From Gnetum montanum (lineage: Eukaryota > Streptophyta > Gnetopsida > Gnetales > Gnetaceae), in assembly GCA_015680685.1 (NCBI GenBank), contig MNCI01004447.1, positions 44,875 through 108,874 of the forward strand: DNA of 64,000 nt. Reading direction: 5' to 3'. The position numbers were made by a program, and so were the translations under genes. Positions 20,260 through 32,789 of this stretch are shown here, piece by piece; within the stretch, counting starts at the first letter, position 1, and every line of letters starts with the position of its first letter. The notes below the pieces were generated by a model. That model worked only from the letters and a program-made list of their open reading frames with translations, had not been told where the DNA came from and did no database searches.

Positions 20260-20616
20260 TCCATCCTTGTACGGCAAGTGAATCTCCTAATGTAAAACTA
20301 CCTGAAGCTTTACTAACCATGGTCTCCCTAGGATCAAGTTAAACCTAGGTGTCTCTTCAACTACTAGGAAGTTGGTGAATGTGGGAAACTATTCCCTAAC
20401 TACAAAATCCAAGGAGATGAAACTTCGCACTACTACCCATGAGCCATTAAATGACTTGAGTGCTAAGGAAGTGGTTTTTTGGATGTTCTTAGTTAGACCT
20501 AGCTTGTAAATAATGGAAAATGGTACCACATTAGTTGCAGCCCCATCATCTATGTGAGTGTGGTAAACCTTGTATCTACCAGTACATATAATAATAAGGA
20601 GAGGAGTAGATAGCAC
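20260..20616 (-). pseudogene. Gypsy aspartic protease, copy 1
   Basis: The minus strand reads 'GRYKVYHTHIDDGAATNVV', where D-D-G-A-A-T is the retroviral-type protease active site, then 'IYKLGLTKNI' and, after a stop, 'FNLILGRPWLVKLQVVLH'. The I-L-G-R-P-W-L motif is standard for the end of the Tat and Athila protease domain. In life it cleaves the gag-pol polyprotein. The matching domain in copy 2 lies near 29000-29250. Confidence 0.8.
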
Positions 20617-20625
20617 TTCTCCATT

Positions 20626-23513
20626 TCAAAAGTCAATTTTCACTTCACTATCATGAAAGTTGAGCATGGGTTGATGCCCATTTTCTCTAAGTGAAGATTT
20701 CTTAATGATGGAGTGAATTAACTCTCTATTGGTAGGCATGTCTTTTATTATAGGAATAGAGGTTAACACTTGAGCTAGAGTAGCTCTCTGAGCTAGAGAA
20801 GTCATGACTAGGTCATACAAGTTTAGTGATGTATTTTTTTGTTTCAATGATCATTTTTCTTACTCCATTATTATAAAGAAACTCTTTCCATTGGCTTGTG
20901 ATCCTTCAATCTTAGTGATCTTAGCCTCCTCTATCCTTTCTCAGATTTGTGACTTATGTTTCAGTGCATGTGCCTTGGGCCCCTTATCCCTTGATGTGAT
21001 TGATTTTGGTGTAGGTCTTAATTGATTACCTTCAGTGGGCTTATTCATTGGTTTGGTGATAGCTTTCTTTCACCACGTTGTGATTGTGGCTTCTTGCTAA
21101 CCTTTGAGTTGTGGGCCACTATAGGTGGGATTTGGTCATGGGTTGTTATAGGCTTAATTATTGAGGGTGAAGGGATCAGATAATGAATGGTTCTTTAAGC
21201 TTTAGAGGATTAACAACTCATTGATCACATTGTGATATTGAAGCCACTTAAGGTGGAACATATATGAAAAAAAGGCTTCTTAGGGGCTGGAGGTGGTGGT
21301 ACCCATATAATGAACGACTCTTTAGGTTTTTTGTTTTAGGCATGTGATGGTATGCTAATGACAAATGATTTTCTAGGAGGATTAAATTGTTTGGTTTCCA
21401 TGAATGAGGCTATGGCATAGGAGTTGTTGTTGGTGCTTGTAGAGTTGGGCTCATTCAACACAAACTTTCCATGGTGTATCATCTTTTGAAGGTCATCCTT
21501 TAATGCTAGGAAAAGATTAGTGTCATGACTAATCAATCAATGATAATAACAATACCTATCCAATCTAAAGTACTTTGGTAGCTTTGAATCATCTTTGGTA
21601 GCTATTGTTGGATTTCTAGAAATGTCACAACGATGATCATGCCTCTTATGAGCCTTCTCAAATAGTTGCTTATGTTGTATATAGTTTTCTCCAAGTAACT
21701 ATTCTAGAAGCTTAGATGGCTTTAGAGGCAACCTTGTGTACTTAGACCTATCCTTCCACCTAAAGTTTGGTCATAGTGGATTTGGGGCATAGGAAGTAGA
21801 TGGTTGGAATGAGTTAGAAGATGTGTTTCATGATGGTGATCCCCTCCTCTCTTCCAGTTTTGTCTCTTTTGCTATTGTAGTCATAGTTGTAAGTTCTTAT
21901 TTAGTTTTATTACTCTTGCTTCTCACATGTTGATTTTTATATGCTACATAAACTAGATTGTTGCTTGCCTTAGCCTCCTCCTTAATGTTTTTAGTTTATG
22001 AGAAGGCTTGGCTTAGTGACTGAGGCTCTAGGTAGTAAAACTTTGATTTAATAAAGTCATTTACTACTACTTTGTGGATGGCCAAGAGGTGAGTTTTAGC
22101 AATAGGCTTTGGAATCTCATTAAGTGTTAAGTTCCATCATTAAACAAACCCCTTGATAGGTTCAATTGGCCTTTGCTTTACCTTCATTAGTTGATCCAAT
22201 GTGACATATAACTTTAAGTTGTATCTAAAGTAGTTGACAAATTGGCTAATCAAGCCCATAAGAAAAGAGATGGAACCCCTAGGCAAGGTTTGATACCAAT
22301 ATAATGCCTTTTCCTTGAGGAACATGAGGAAAATCCATAATATTGTATGTGGTCAAGCATACAAAGAGAGGCACTCAAATTGAAAGGTTACTAGATGTGC
22401 ATTAGAATCCCCTTTATCATTGTATTTGGCAAAGTTTGGAAAAGGCAAGCCTGTGGGGAAAGTTATTTGAGGCATCATAGGACTTATAGGATTATCTTGG
22501 TCGAAATCTAGAACCTTGACCATTTGAGTTATGTTAGCCTTAATTTTTCACAGCTCTTTTGTAAGGTCTTGAATCATTTAGAAGGATTGATCCAAGCATT
22601 GGGGCATCCCCATGGGTTGTGGTGTTTTTGTTGATAGTTGAGCAAGTTGGGAGGCCTGTGGCCTCACAATGGATTGTAGTATAGAAGGGAGTGGCTAGGT
22701 CATTGTGGTTGTAGGTGGACCAAACAACATGAAGGAGGTTGAAGTAGGAACTTGGGGAACAAAGGGTAGAAAGGGTGCTTGTGATCCCTTGATTATTTGG
22801 GGTCCCATGATGGGGCTCACTATCATGGAGAAGGGGTGAGTAGTGGTGAGAACCATCGGTGATAGTTGTCTAGATTGAGGCTATGTGGCAAATGGTATAA
22901 AGGAAAAAAATGAGGCTATCTATGGTGTAGGTTGTACATGGTTTGTGGCTATAATTAGCATAGTTTCAAACATTGTGGGATATATGGGAGATGACAGTTG
23001 AGCCACCTAACCTACAAAATTAACCAGAGGAATTGAAGTAGGCATGGTAACCTAGGGGACTATCATTTGGCATAGAACCCTAATGAAGTTGTTAAGTTCA
23101 AGCTCAACCTCAAATTCATCAGTTTCATCATTTGGGCTTACTATACTAAACTTCTCACTCTACTCATCCATCTTAATCAAATGAGATAAAATATGGAATT
23201 GGGTATCATTCAATGGTATTTTTTGGTATGGGGATGGGGTATACTCCTTCTCATGTGGTGGATAAGCTCATACTCAGGTTTTGCTTGAGCTTTCCCATAT
23301 GGAATGAGCAAGCCTACTTGAATTTTTGCATAAATGAAATTATAATGTTCTTCATTTATGATGGAAAAATCTAGGATTTGACCTCTTAGCCTAAGGGATT
23401 TTTCTACATTCAACTACTACAAGGTCTTTAGTATCATAGACCCTCACAGCCTCTTGGCCAAAAGTGTTATTGATGAAGTTATAGGGTAACATGGTCAATT
23501 GGCTAAATGACAT
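20626..23513 (-). pseudogene. Gypsy gag, copy 1
   Basis: A gag polyprotein relic of about 950 codons starts at the minus-strand ATG at 23511-23513 ('MSFSQLTMLPYNF'), a start shared with copy 2 ('MSFNQSTMLPLNL'). Then come a proline-rich region, 'MVKVLDFDQDNPISP', the capsid core 'ALYWYQTLPRGSISFL' (22325-22140), 'SHDTNLFLALKDDLQKMI' (21536-21336; a block of the Tat gag-protease linker), and 'SLNLYDLVMTSLAQRATL' (20847-20626). It packaged element RNA in virus-like particles. Many stops. Confidence 0.8.
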
Positions 23514-23649
23514 GTTGAAAATGTAGTTTTTTCTTTTTTACTATTTTTAGTAAAAATGTAATAAGTAGTATAACCTGCTAACATAATTGGCCAAAAATAG
23601 AAAGGTAGTGAAAAATGACTACTAAGTGGTGAAAATAGTAAAAAGTAGT

Positions 23650-24130
23650 TTTTGGCAGTGGGATTGGGCTTTGCCAAAAAAAAAATAGGCTTTCCCAAAA
23701 AAATAGGCTTTCCCAATAGAATAGACTTTTAGAATGGAACAAGGCTTATGGAATTGATACTAGATTTCTAAAATGGAAACTAGCTTTTGAAATGGAATGG
23801 AAATTGGTTTCTGGAATGAAAATGACTTTCAAAAATGGAATAAGGCTTATGTAATGGACTAAGGCTTTTAGAATGGAATATAGTCTTCTAGATGGAAACT
23901 GGGTTTTTATAATAGAATTTGGTTTTCCCAATTGAAATGGATTTTGGAATGGCAAATCCCAACCAACTACACTAAGTGGTGGGAGTGGAAAAAGAAAAAG
24001 TGATTTACCTATTGGATGAAAATGGGCATCATAGTAGGAATGAATTTGGATGAAATGACATTGGATGGAATGATGCTAAATGGGATGACACTAAATGAAA
24101 TGATGCTAAATGGAATGTGTGTTGGAGTAG
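23650..24130. repeat. Short tandem repeats in the gag leader
   Basis: Two imperfect arrays: 'ggctttcccaa' and 'gaatggaataaggctt' steps at 23660-23960, and 15-bp 'gaatgatgctaaatg' steps at 24045-24120. Short open frames here are products of the repeats. Confidence 0.7.
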
Positions 24131-24269
24131 ATGGAAAATCAGTAGCAAAACCCAACTCTATTTCTACCATCACATCAAGGCTTGTGGAAGAAGATGTGAT
24201 AGGCAATGTTGGTTTTGTAGATATGATGGACGAGCAAAAATGGCTGAAATGGGTTTATGGCCAAGAATT

Positions 24270-24450
24270 TGGGTAGAGCCCTTCTTCTAACATTAGAAAA
24301 CTATTAGAGCTAGAAATCTCAGTTTGCTAGAACAAGAAAGAAAAAAGATCCAAGTGCTGGAATAGTTTTAACTCCAAATCCCAAGGACCTCTAGAAAATA
24401 GGACTAGGGTGTCCTAGATGGTCTTGTTGATCACCCAGGGACTTACAAAA
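24270..24450. repeat. Dispersed repeat in element leaders (copy 1 of 3)
   Basis: The block around 'aatcccaaggacctct' also occurs at 33985-34160 and 35105-35250, always followed by '(g)ggacttacaaaa'-like text. It lies upstream of gag in copies 1 and 2, so it belongs to the leader or LTR. Confidence 0.65.
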
Positions 24451-25149
24451 CATAAATAGAAATGGCTTTAGACACATAAATGTGACCATAGATGAAAACA
24501 AAAATGAAAATCAAAACGTAAATCTAAATGAAAATGGAAATTATAACAACAAAAAAAATGGAAATGGTCTTTAAAATAGAAATGAAAATGAAACTACAGT
24601 TAAGAAAATAGTGCAAAAATGAAAATGGAAACTAAAAATTGCATAACATGAAGAACCAAATTTATTAAAAAAATATAAAAGAATTAGGTTCACGATATAG
24701 AAGCTTATGCCAAGGGCATAGGAAGTAGCTCGTGGAAGCTTGAAGTCTATTCGAAAAGGCTCCCTCAACAATCCAGTCTTTTCCCAACTCCAATTTTCAA
24801 CAACTTTTCATTAGTTTGTACTAGATATGCAATGTGGGAATGAGAATGAAATTCCACTTTTGATGCAATGGTAGCCATGTGGGGGTCTCTATAGCCAACA
24901 TAATGCTAGTTTTTGCTATCAAAAAGTGTAGTGAAGTTGCAAAAATGATTATGGCCAATAGGAAACGATGTTACTACTAATGGTTATGCAAAATGCAAAA
25001 GTGCCCAAAGCGTCAAAATTTAGAATAGGTGTGAATGTCAAAAATGCGAAAATTTGGGAATTGAAAATGGTGTTAACATTGCATTTTTATAGGGTAGGGT
25101 TTCCATTTTTGGAACTACCATTGATTACCATTGATTATTGACAAATTGG
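24451..25149. other. AT-rich element sequence, no gene
   Basis: A-rich runs of the form 'aaatgaaaatgaaa' at 24490-24650, then non-coding sequence. Nothing else supported. Confidence 0.4.
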
Positions 25150-25760
25150 CATTTATTGTGAGTTGCAATGGTCATCTATTACTAGCATAGTTGGTCACCT
25201 ACTATCAGCGTAGTTACTATTTGTGGTAAATCTCAAATGGACTACATCCACAAAACCCATCTATTTACCATGAATAATAAACTAACTTTTGTGACTATGC
25301 TAGTAGTGCTTTCACTAAGTTGGTAGTGGTCAATAGTCATCTACTATCAGTGTAGTTGCCATTTATAGTATGTCTAGAATGGGCTATAATCATAAAACCC
25401 ATCCATTCACTATAAATACTAAATAGACTTTTATGACTACAATGATAAAATTCCTACTATGCTAGCATTTGTGGACCACATTAACATTGATGAAAAATGG
25501 CAAAAGTAGTCGAATATATGTAGAAAGTTGGAAACTACAAAAGTGGTGAAATCTATTGAAAAGTGCCATGCCAGTGAACAATGTTGTTTACATTGGCCAT
25601 TGTTGACTTGGGATGACTACACTAGATGTTGTTGGAAAACTAAAAATTTCAACAATCCCAACATTGCACTTATGTTGGGTCTTGGTGCTAACTACATTGG
25701 CTATTGTGACTACTGAAAATGTAGTTATTGTGACGACTGAAAATGGCTTAGCATAGTTGG
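25150..25760. repeat. Degenerate type 1 array
   Basis: Repeated words 'ctactatcagcgtagttg', 'gactatgctagtagtgc' and 'tagcatagttgg' show the same core family as 13070-14925, with fewer and more decayed units. Confidence 0.55.
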
Positions 25761-25789
25761 GGTTATACCCCTACAAAAACTAATGGAAA

Positions 25790-26045
25790 TGCCAATTTCT
25801 AACCATTCCAAAGGCATTTTTGGCCTTCCTAAGCCCAAATATGAATATGTGATACCATTTTATACTTGAAAAGTAAGGAAATAACAACTTTTGAAGCATT
25901 TTTGGCTTCAAGAAGCTAAAGCATTCAAGATTGTAGCTCTTAGTCTACATATTCCACATTTATAATGAGTCCTTTCCCCAAGTTTGGAAATAAAGGTTGT
26001 AAGATGAAATTTGGTGGAGTTTTATGTGGAAATAGACAACCAATG
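25790..26045. repeat. Copy of the 17338-17580 segment
   Basis: 'ggaaatgccaatttctaacc' here against 'ggaaatgccaattttagtc' at 17355, followed by similarity over about 240 bp, same orientation. A third, more distant copy lies at 36310-36560. Possible LTR part of the Tat-like element. Confidence 0.6.
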
Positions 26046-27481
26046 GTAGGGGTATGGTAGGCTATGTTAAATTGGTCATTTGGCCATGTCGTGTTTACGA
26101 TGTTGCTAATTGGCATCATAGCCGACCATAGTGGTTACTAGCTTCAAGGGTTGGAACCACAACATTGAGGTGGTAGTTAGAAGGAATTTTTTGATATTAC
26201 ATGGTGCTATTTAGTGTGCATGACATAGAGGTGAGAGGCATGGTGTGGGCTTGCAGGTGCACAAAAGCCCCAAGATGTGTTGTTGGATCATGGCACCCAT
26301 GCTGACCAATGTGGGTGAAAAGGAAAAGGTTTTAATCCCCTAGCCATGCTGGGCAATGTTGCTCTAGTGTGAATGAGGGGGATAAGGTTATTGCCCCTTG
26401 GCCATACTAAGTAGCATTGCTCTAATGTGGGTGAGGGGGTATTGGAGTTTTTCTTCTCAATGATTAGATTGCAATCCTAATGTACCACTATGAATTCTTT
26501 GATTTGTTCCATGCATGATAGGGCTAGGCTATCAAAGGACATGTAGATCATATTGTGGGCACGTATGGTGTCAAGCCTTAATGTGTAGTTGGCTACCTTC
26601 ACATGTGGGCTACCTCTACCTATGCCTCTATCTTGGCTCTGCCATTGTTATGGTGCTATAGTAGCAGGCCTTCTATGAGAAAGGATTATGGCAATAGTGC
26701 CAACAAGTGTGCAATGTCATTACCTCCCAACTACTCCAAGGAGGTGCCAATACTATTTCCAAGGAATTATCCATCTGTAGAAACAAAGAAAATTTTTTAT
26801 TTTTTATTTGTCTACATGCTGGTTGTAGTTTCATTGGTAGTTAAGTATATTTGCAACCTTAAAAATATTTTCTAGTAACCAAGGATTTAACATGACAATC
26901 TTGGATTCACTGAGTTGGTTTGAGGCTTCTTGGTATGTTCATGTGTTACTAAAAATGGCAAAAAACCTCATTGACACTAGTCATCATGGCTAGTACCTTC
27001 CCTAGCATGGCTATGTTGGAGCATTGATTTTTGGTGCATTTCAACATCAAATCAATCCAATATTCAGGCTCCTAGGGTTGTAGGTGTTAGTAACTAAGAT
27101 TTAGTATTAAAGTTGGCAGTTTTGGAGGCTTTCTGGTATTTTTATAATCATCCCCTCTTAGGCCAATAAGAGTGCAATGGAGGGTTCCCCTTTTCTTATA
27201 AAGAGAATTCATGTTACCTTCAATGATAGAATGTATTAGTTTATAGTTACTTTACTTTCAAAACATTTCTACTTCCTATCAATAAATGCTACATATCAAC
27301 AATGGTACAAAGGCTTGAACTTTCACTATACAAATGAAATGGAAATTTGAAATTTCAATCATGACCTTAGCAATGAAATTACATTATAATGTTCCTCTAT
27401 AAACTCATTTATGTGCCTTGTAGTAAAATCATTATAGCACCTAGCAATTAAAATGCCTATGGCATTAAAAGTTATTATGTC
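26046..27481. other. No supported gene; short tandem doublet
   Basis: At 26325-26440 a unit of about 70 bp ('ccatgctgggcaatgttgct' and following text) occurs twice in decayed form. The rest is unassigned; the + frame at 26603-26875 is not recognised. Confidence 0.4.
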
Positions 27482-28000
27482 TCATGATTGATAGAGAGCA
27501 TGAAGGGTTTTATTTAGGACTTCACAATCATAAACTCCAATGAAAATGCACCTTCCAAGAGATCCCTTGAGAAGTATAAATCTTAGTACCCCACCTAAGA
27601 CCTTTTTATCTATCATTATGATGCTTTTGAATGTATCAATAGTCATTTGTGTAGTAGGAGGGTTTTCTTGCTTGAGAAACTTTAGCATATACTTAGGAAA
27701 ATTATCATTAATCCATTCCAAACAAAAAGACATGCTTGTTGCCATAGCCATTCCTATAGGAACTATTTCTCTATGTAACAATTTCCCATAATCGATAGCT
27801 TATTCTATTGCATGATGAAATGTATGTCCTATTTTCAAAGCGGTTCTTAATCCACTCTCCTTTTTTATCCAATGTAACCACTTCTACTTTGTTTTCACAT
27901 GACCATTTAATGGTACATGCCAAAGTAATTGGTTCTTTGGCATCTCTACTCAAGCCATACTTTGTTGCTAGACAACAACCTTTCCTCCCCCTCTATGATT
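27482..28000 (-). pseudogene. 3-dehydroquinate synthase, C-terminal pseudogene
   Basis: The minus strand matches the last roughly 165 residues of plant plastid 3-dehydroquinate synthase, the second enzyme of the shikimate pathway (DAHP to 3-dehydroquinate). Seen in order: 'LATKYGLSRDA', 'CTIKWSCENKVEVV', then in a shifted frame 'LKIGHTFHHAIE' (the metal-binding G-H-T-F-G-H-A-I-E block with Gly changed to His), a stop, 'YGKLLHREIVPIGMAMA', and at the end 'FKSIIMIDKKVLGGVLRFIL' and 'LKGSLGRCIFIGVYD'. It stops at 27482 close to the natural C-terminus. The segments run on without introns, so a processed or captured copy is likely. At least two frameshifts and a stop make it non-functional. Confidence 0.85.
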
Positions 28001-28400
28001 CAACTTTAGCTACTATGGGACTAGTTACATCCTACTATGTTTTTCTTTGTTGTTGTTATACTTGTTTTTTCATTTCACTATAGAGGCCATAAAGATCATG
28101 CATTATTCATGTTGTTGTATGCTGCATAGTGCAACTATGGCCATAGACATATGGATGTTTTAGTACGTTTATTATTATTGTCAGATAGTGTAACTATGAT
28201 TATGTGTTAGTTTTATACTTTTATGTTGTATGTGCTGCATTTAAACACAAATGGTAAATGTAATACTGTCATAAACTACAACTAGTAGATAAAAATGTGT
28301 CATAATGATCATTGTAAATCAAGTAATATATAAGTAAACTCAAATATGATGCTATCATGTAAAATGGCTACAATGTTGATATAAGGGGAGGAGAGAAGGG
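28001..28400. other. No supported gene
   Basis: AT-rich sequence with no recognised repeat or coding sign between the enzyme relic and the Tat-like copy 2. Confidence 0.4.
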
Positions 28401-28949
28401 TGCCATTACATTTACCAATTTTAGGCCATGGCAAACTATAGGGTTGCCAGTTTTACACCTTTGTGAACTATGCTCCATACCTACCTAGTAAGTATGCACT
28501 AGTGTTAAAAGGGTGTATAAGGATAACATAAATCATAAAAAATGGTATAAGGTTGTGAAGGTAAACAAGCTTCCACTAGGAAAAGAAGGGATAACATATC
28601 TATAATGCATTTATTACTTGACATTTGATAACCAAAGGGTTTACCTTGCATGATTGCACTCTCATCATGATGTTTTTTTAGTGGCAATTGATATGAATTT
28701 TTGTTTGTTGCTTAATGCCATAGGTTTGGTGATTTCAACCTCATCATTGTTATGATTTTTTTTTTTTACTTTTAGTATTGGCCCCAACTTTAGTTTCAAG
28801 AGTCTTCTATTGAAACTCCACCTTTGATTCTTGATCAATGTTAACATGATTAATTAATGGTACTAACACAGTCCCCACGTATCACAATTTTTCCATCCTT
28901 GTAGGGCAAGTGAACTTCCTGATGTATAAGAGATGAAACTACCTACAAC

Positions 28950-29250
28950 ATTACTAGCCATGGCCTTCCTAGGATCAAGTTGAGCTAGGTATCTCTATAA
29001 CTACAAGGAAGTTGGCAGATATGGAAAACTATTCCTTGGCTATGAAATCCAAGGAGATAAAGCCTTGCATTGCTACTTATGATCCATTAAATGACTTGAG
29101 TGTTGAGGTAGTAATCTCTTGGATATTTTTAATTAAGCCTAGTTTGTCAACAACAGAATATTGTATCACATTTATGGTTGCCCCATCATCCACATGAACA
29201 TGGTGAACCTTGTACCTACCAACACATATAGTGTTAAGGGGAGGGGTAGA
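28950..29250 (-). pseudogene. Gypsy aspartic protease, copy 2
   Basis: The minus strand reads 'GRYKVHHVHVDDGATINV' and 'YSVVDKLGLIKNI', aligned with copy 1's 'GRYKVYHTHIDDGAATNVV' and 'IYKLGLTKNI'. The active-site D-G-A is kept. Stops interrupt the following part. Confidence 0.75.
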
Positions 29251-29265
29251 TGGCACTTCTCTATT

Positions 29266-32159
29266 TCAAGAGTCAATATTTACTTCATTGTCATGGAATT
29301 TTAGCATTGGTTGATGCCCATTTTCCCTAAGTGAATCTTGCTCGATGATAGAGTGGATTGACTCTTTGGTAGTCAGCATGTCTCTGCTTGCAAGGATAGA
29401 GGTTAACATTTGAGATAGTGCATCTCTGTGATTAGGAGAAATTATGACCAAGTCATATAAGTTCAATGACATGTTCTGTTCCTTCAATGATCATTTGAAT
29501 TGCTCCATTATTATGAGGAAATTATTTTCCTTGGCTTGGGATGTTTCAATGTTAGTAATTTTAAAATCCTCCATCCTTCCTAGAGTTTGTGGCTTAGGTT
29601 TCAATCTATATGCCTTGGGCCCATATTCCATTATTATAGTTTGTTTTGGTGTGGATCTAGGTGGGTTACTGTTACCTTCAGTGGCCTTATTTGTTGTAGG
29701 TCTAGTGACAAGTTATTTTTGTCATTGTTGGGGTGATGATACCTGTGAGTTATTGGCCATAATAAGTTAACTTTGGTCATGTGTTGTTGTAGGCTTACTT
29801 ATTGAAGTTGGAGGAATCCAAATAACAAATGGTTCCTTAGGCTTTGGAGGATTAGCAACTCATGGTCTTAGTTTTGATGTTGATGCCACTGAAGGTGGAA
29901 CACATATGATGAAGGACTTCTTAGGGGCTAGAGGAGGTAGGACCTATATGACAAATGGCTTTCTAGGCTATGTGTTTTAGGGTTGTGGTGGTACTCTTAT
30001 GAAAAATGATTCCCTAGGAGGATTAGACCATTTGGTTTCCATGAATGAGGCGATAGTATAGGAGTTTTTATTGGATCTTGGAGAGTTGGGTCCATTCAAC
30101 ACCAACTCTTCATGGTCTATCATCTTCTGGAGATCATGCTTTAATGCTAGAAAAAAATTAGTGTCATGACTAGTCATTTGATGATAATGACAATACCTAT
30201 CCAAGATGAATTACCTCAGTAGCTTAGGATCATCTTTGGTAGATATCGTTGGGTCTCTAGCTATGTCACAAAGATGATCATGCCTCTTACGAGTCTCTTT
30301 AGATAGTTTCTTGTGTTGTTTATAGTCATCTTTAAGCAACTATTCTATATGCTTAGAGGGCTTCATAGGTAACCTAGTGTAGTTAGACCTATCCTTCCAT
30401 CCAAAGTTTAGTCTTGGTTGATTTGGGATGTAGGAAGTGGATGGTTGGGATGAGTCAGAAGATGCATTGTGTGATGGTGAGCTCCACCTTTCCTCTTATT
30501 TTGACTCTTTTGCTACTATAGCCATGGTTGTATGTTCTTATTTAGTTTTATTGCTATCATTGCTTACATGTTGGTTTTTGTAAGCCACATAGGCTAGGTT
30601 GTTGTTTGGCTCAACTACCTCCCTAATGTTCCTATTTTATGAGAAGGCTTAGTTTAGTGACCGAGGCTCTATGTAGTACATATTTGACTTGATAAAGTCA
30701 TTTACTACACCCTTGTAGATGGCCAATAGGTGATTTTCAACAATAGGATCTAGAATCTTGTTAAGGATTGACTTCCACCTTTGCATGAATCTTTTGACTA
30801 GTTTAAGTGCCCCTACCTCACCTTCATCAATTGATCCAATGTGGCATATGACTTCAAGTTGTATTTGAAGTGGTTGAAAAATTAGTTAATCAAATTCTCA
30901 AGGAAAGAAATGGATTTTCTAGGTAATGTTTAATACCAATCTAAATCCTTTCCCTTGAGAGACATGGGAAAAATATGTACTATCGTATGAGGCCAAGCTT
31001 GCAAAAAGAGGCACTCATTCTAGAAGGTTACTAGATGTGTGTTGGGATTCCCTTTACCATTGTATTTGATGAAGTTTGGAATAGGCAAGCCTATGGGCAA
31101 GGTTATTTGAGGAACCATAGGACTTATAGGATCATCTTGGTAGAAATATAGAACCTTGACCATCTAAGTTGTACTAGCCATGAGTTTTTGTAGCTCTTCA
31201 TTAAGGTCTTGGATCATTTGGAAGGCTTGATCCAAGCCTTGGGGCATCCTCATGGGCTATGATGCTTGTGTTGATGGTTGAGGAAGAAGTTATGAGAATT
31301 GGGGCTATGTGATAGATATTGATACAAATGAAAAAGGTTGGTTGATCATAATTGTAGGTGTGTTAAACAAGGAGAAAGAGGTCTGAGTTGGGACTTGTGG
31401 TATGAAGGGAGCAAAGGGAGTATAAGAGGCTTATGTTGCTTGGGATCCCGATGAGGGTCTCAACGGTATGACAAAGGAAGATGGTAAGGTAGAAATCATT
31501 ATGATTGGATGAACAAAATTAGGTTGTATGGCAAAGGAAATTGATAAGAATAAGGAGGTGGAATAAGACATGGATTGTGTTTGGTGTGTGATGATGATGG
31601 GTATGGACCCAAACATGATAGAATGAATAGGAGGAGAGTTGGGTCGAGGGACTTGTACCATCAATGAGGCAAAAAACATGAATTTGGATGTGGTTGATTA
31701 GAGAGCTAAAGATTAGAAAATACTTCTAATAAAGGTGTCTTACTCTTGCTCAACCTCAAACTCATCTTCCTCATCTTACTAATCCTTTGAACTAATTACT
31801 TCACTAAACACATCAACATCTATGAGTTGTATAAGCATTTGTGCATAAAAGTCTATGATAGGGATTTGATCATAAGAGGATAGAAAGTCTTCTTTCCCAT
31901 CTCTATGTATGATTTTGAATTGATGCTTAGCATTAGATTTAAAGCATAGTATCAAGAGAATATTTTGTATCTTGGCATAGAGGAAGTTGTAGAACTCCTT
32001 ATTAATGATCATGAAATCTAAGTTTTTGCCTCATTGCCTAAGTTACTACCTTCATTCTATGATAATGGGATCTTTTTGATCATAAGCACAAACTACATCT
32101 TGGTTGGATGCCATATTTGTTAAGTTAAGAGGTAGCATGGTTGATTGGTTGAAGGACAT
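29266..32159 (-). pseudogene. Gypsy gag, copy 2
   Basis: A gag relic parallel to copy 1, starting at the minus-strand ATG 32157-32159. It shows 'MPQGLDQAFQMIQDLNEEL', 'LPIPNFIKYNGKGNPNTHL' (the P-x-F-x-x-Y-x-G-x-G-x-P motif that opens plant gypsy capsid domains), 'TSHDTNFFLALKHDLQKMI' (30204-29977) and 'LNLYDLVIISPNHRDAL' (29487-29266). It is broken by many stops. Confidence 0.8.
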
Positions 32160-32789
32160 GACCAATGATGGTGAAAAATGGGTTGATGAAGGCTAAATTA
32201 GTAGAGGAAATAGAAATTCTAGTGAGAGGAATTATTAAAATGTTAAAAGGCATAAAAAATGGCTAAAAAGGACTTGTTGGCTATAAATAGTAATTTGTGG
32301 ATCAAGGGGGATATACCACTTTACTTAAAATGGAAAAAAGGTTGGTATTAAATCCCAACACACTAGACTGACTAGCCACACTAATGCTAGGAGAGAAAAA
32401 AGGGGAAGAAAGGAGGAAAGATATAAAATCTTAAACTTTTCTACACAACATTGGGGAAGGAGGTTTACTTATGACAAGTATAGTTTTGGTTGGAAAACCA
32501 ATGTGGAAACTTTGATTTTTCTAAGGGTAATGTTTTTAGAAAATTGACAAAGTTGACCTTGTTGGAAAAAATTCATAAAAACGGGGTTTGGTTGGTCCAC
32601 GGGTATGATACCCACACTAGGGATATGACACCCTAGTTGATAGGGGTATGACAAATACCCATGCTTGCTTGAAAAAATCCATTAACTACTATGAATTTTC
32701 TACCAAAGCCTAAACACCCATGTTGAGGGGGTAACATGCATGTTGAAGGATAACACCCACACTATGAAATGATACCCATGTTGGGGGGT
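32160..32789. other. Leader of copy 2, no gene
   Basis: AT-rich sequence followed at 32590-32789 by short repeated words 'acacccatg', 'gatacccatgttgg' and 'tatgacaccc'. These words recur right of the inserted LTR (33604 on), which supports a nested insertion. Confidence 0.5.

Larger units (their letters stand above)
17338..26045 (-). mobile_element. Tat-like Ty3/gypsy element, copy 1 (pol-deleted)
   Basis: On the minus strand, right to left: leader with tandem repeats (23514-24290), gag (about 20626-23513), protease (20260-20616), spacer with GGCC motifs (18966-19855), a tail of integrase (18722-18955), more GGCC motifs (18561-18702) and a 3' non-coding part (17338-18540). The sequence at 17338-17580 recurs at 25790-26045, which may mark LTR-derived ends. 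Comparison with copy 3 shows that the reverse transcriptase, both RNases H and most of integrase are missing at one point near 18956-18966. All frames carry many stops. Confidence 0.75.

Noticed and set aside
24016-24276. + strand open frame rich in Met and Leu
   Set aside because: It is the translation of the 15-bp tandem repeats in the gag leader.
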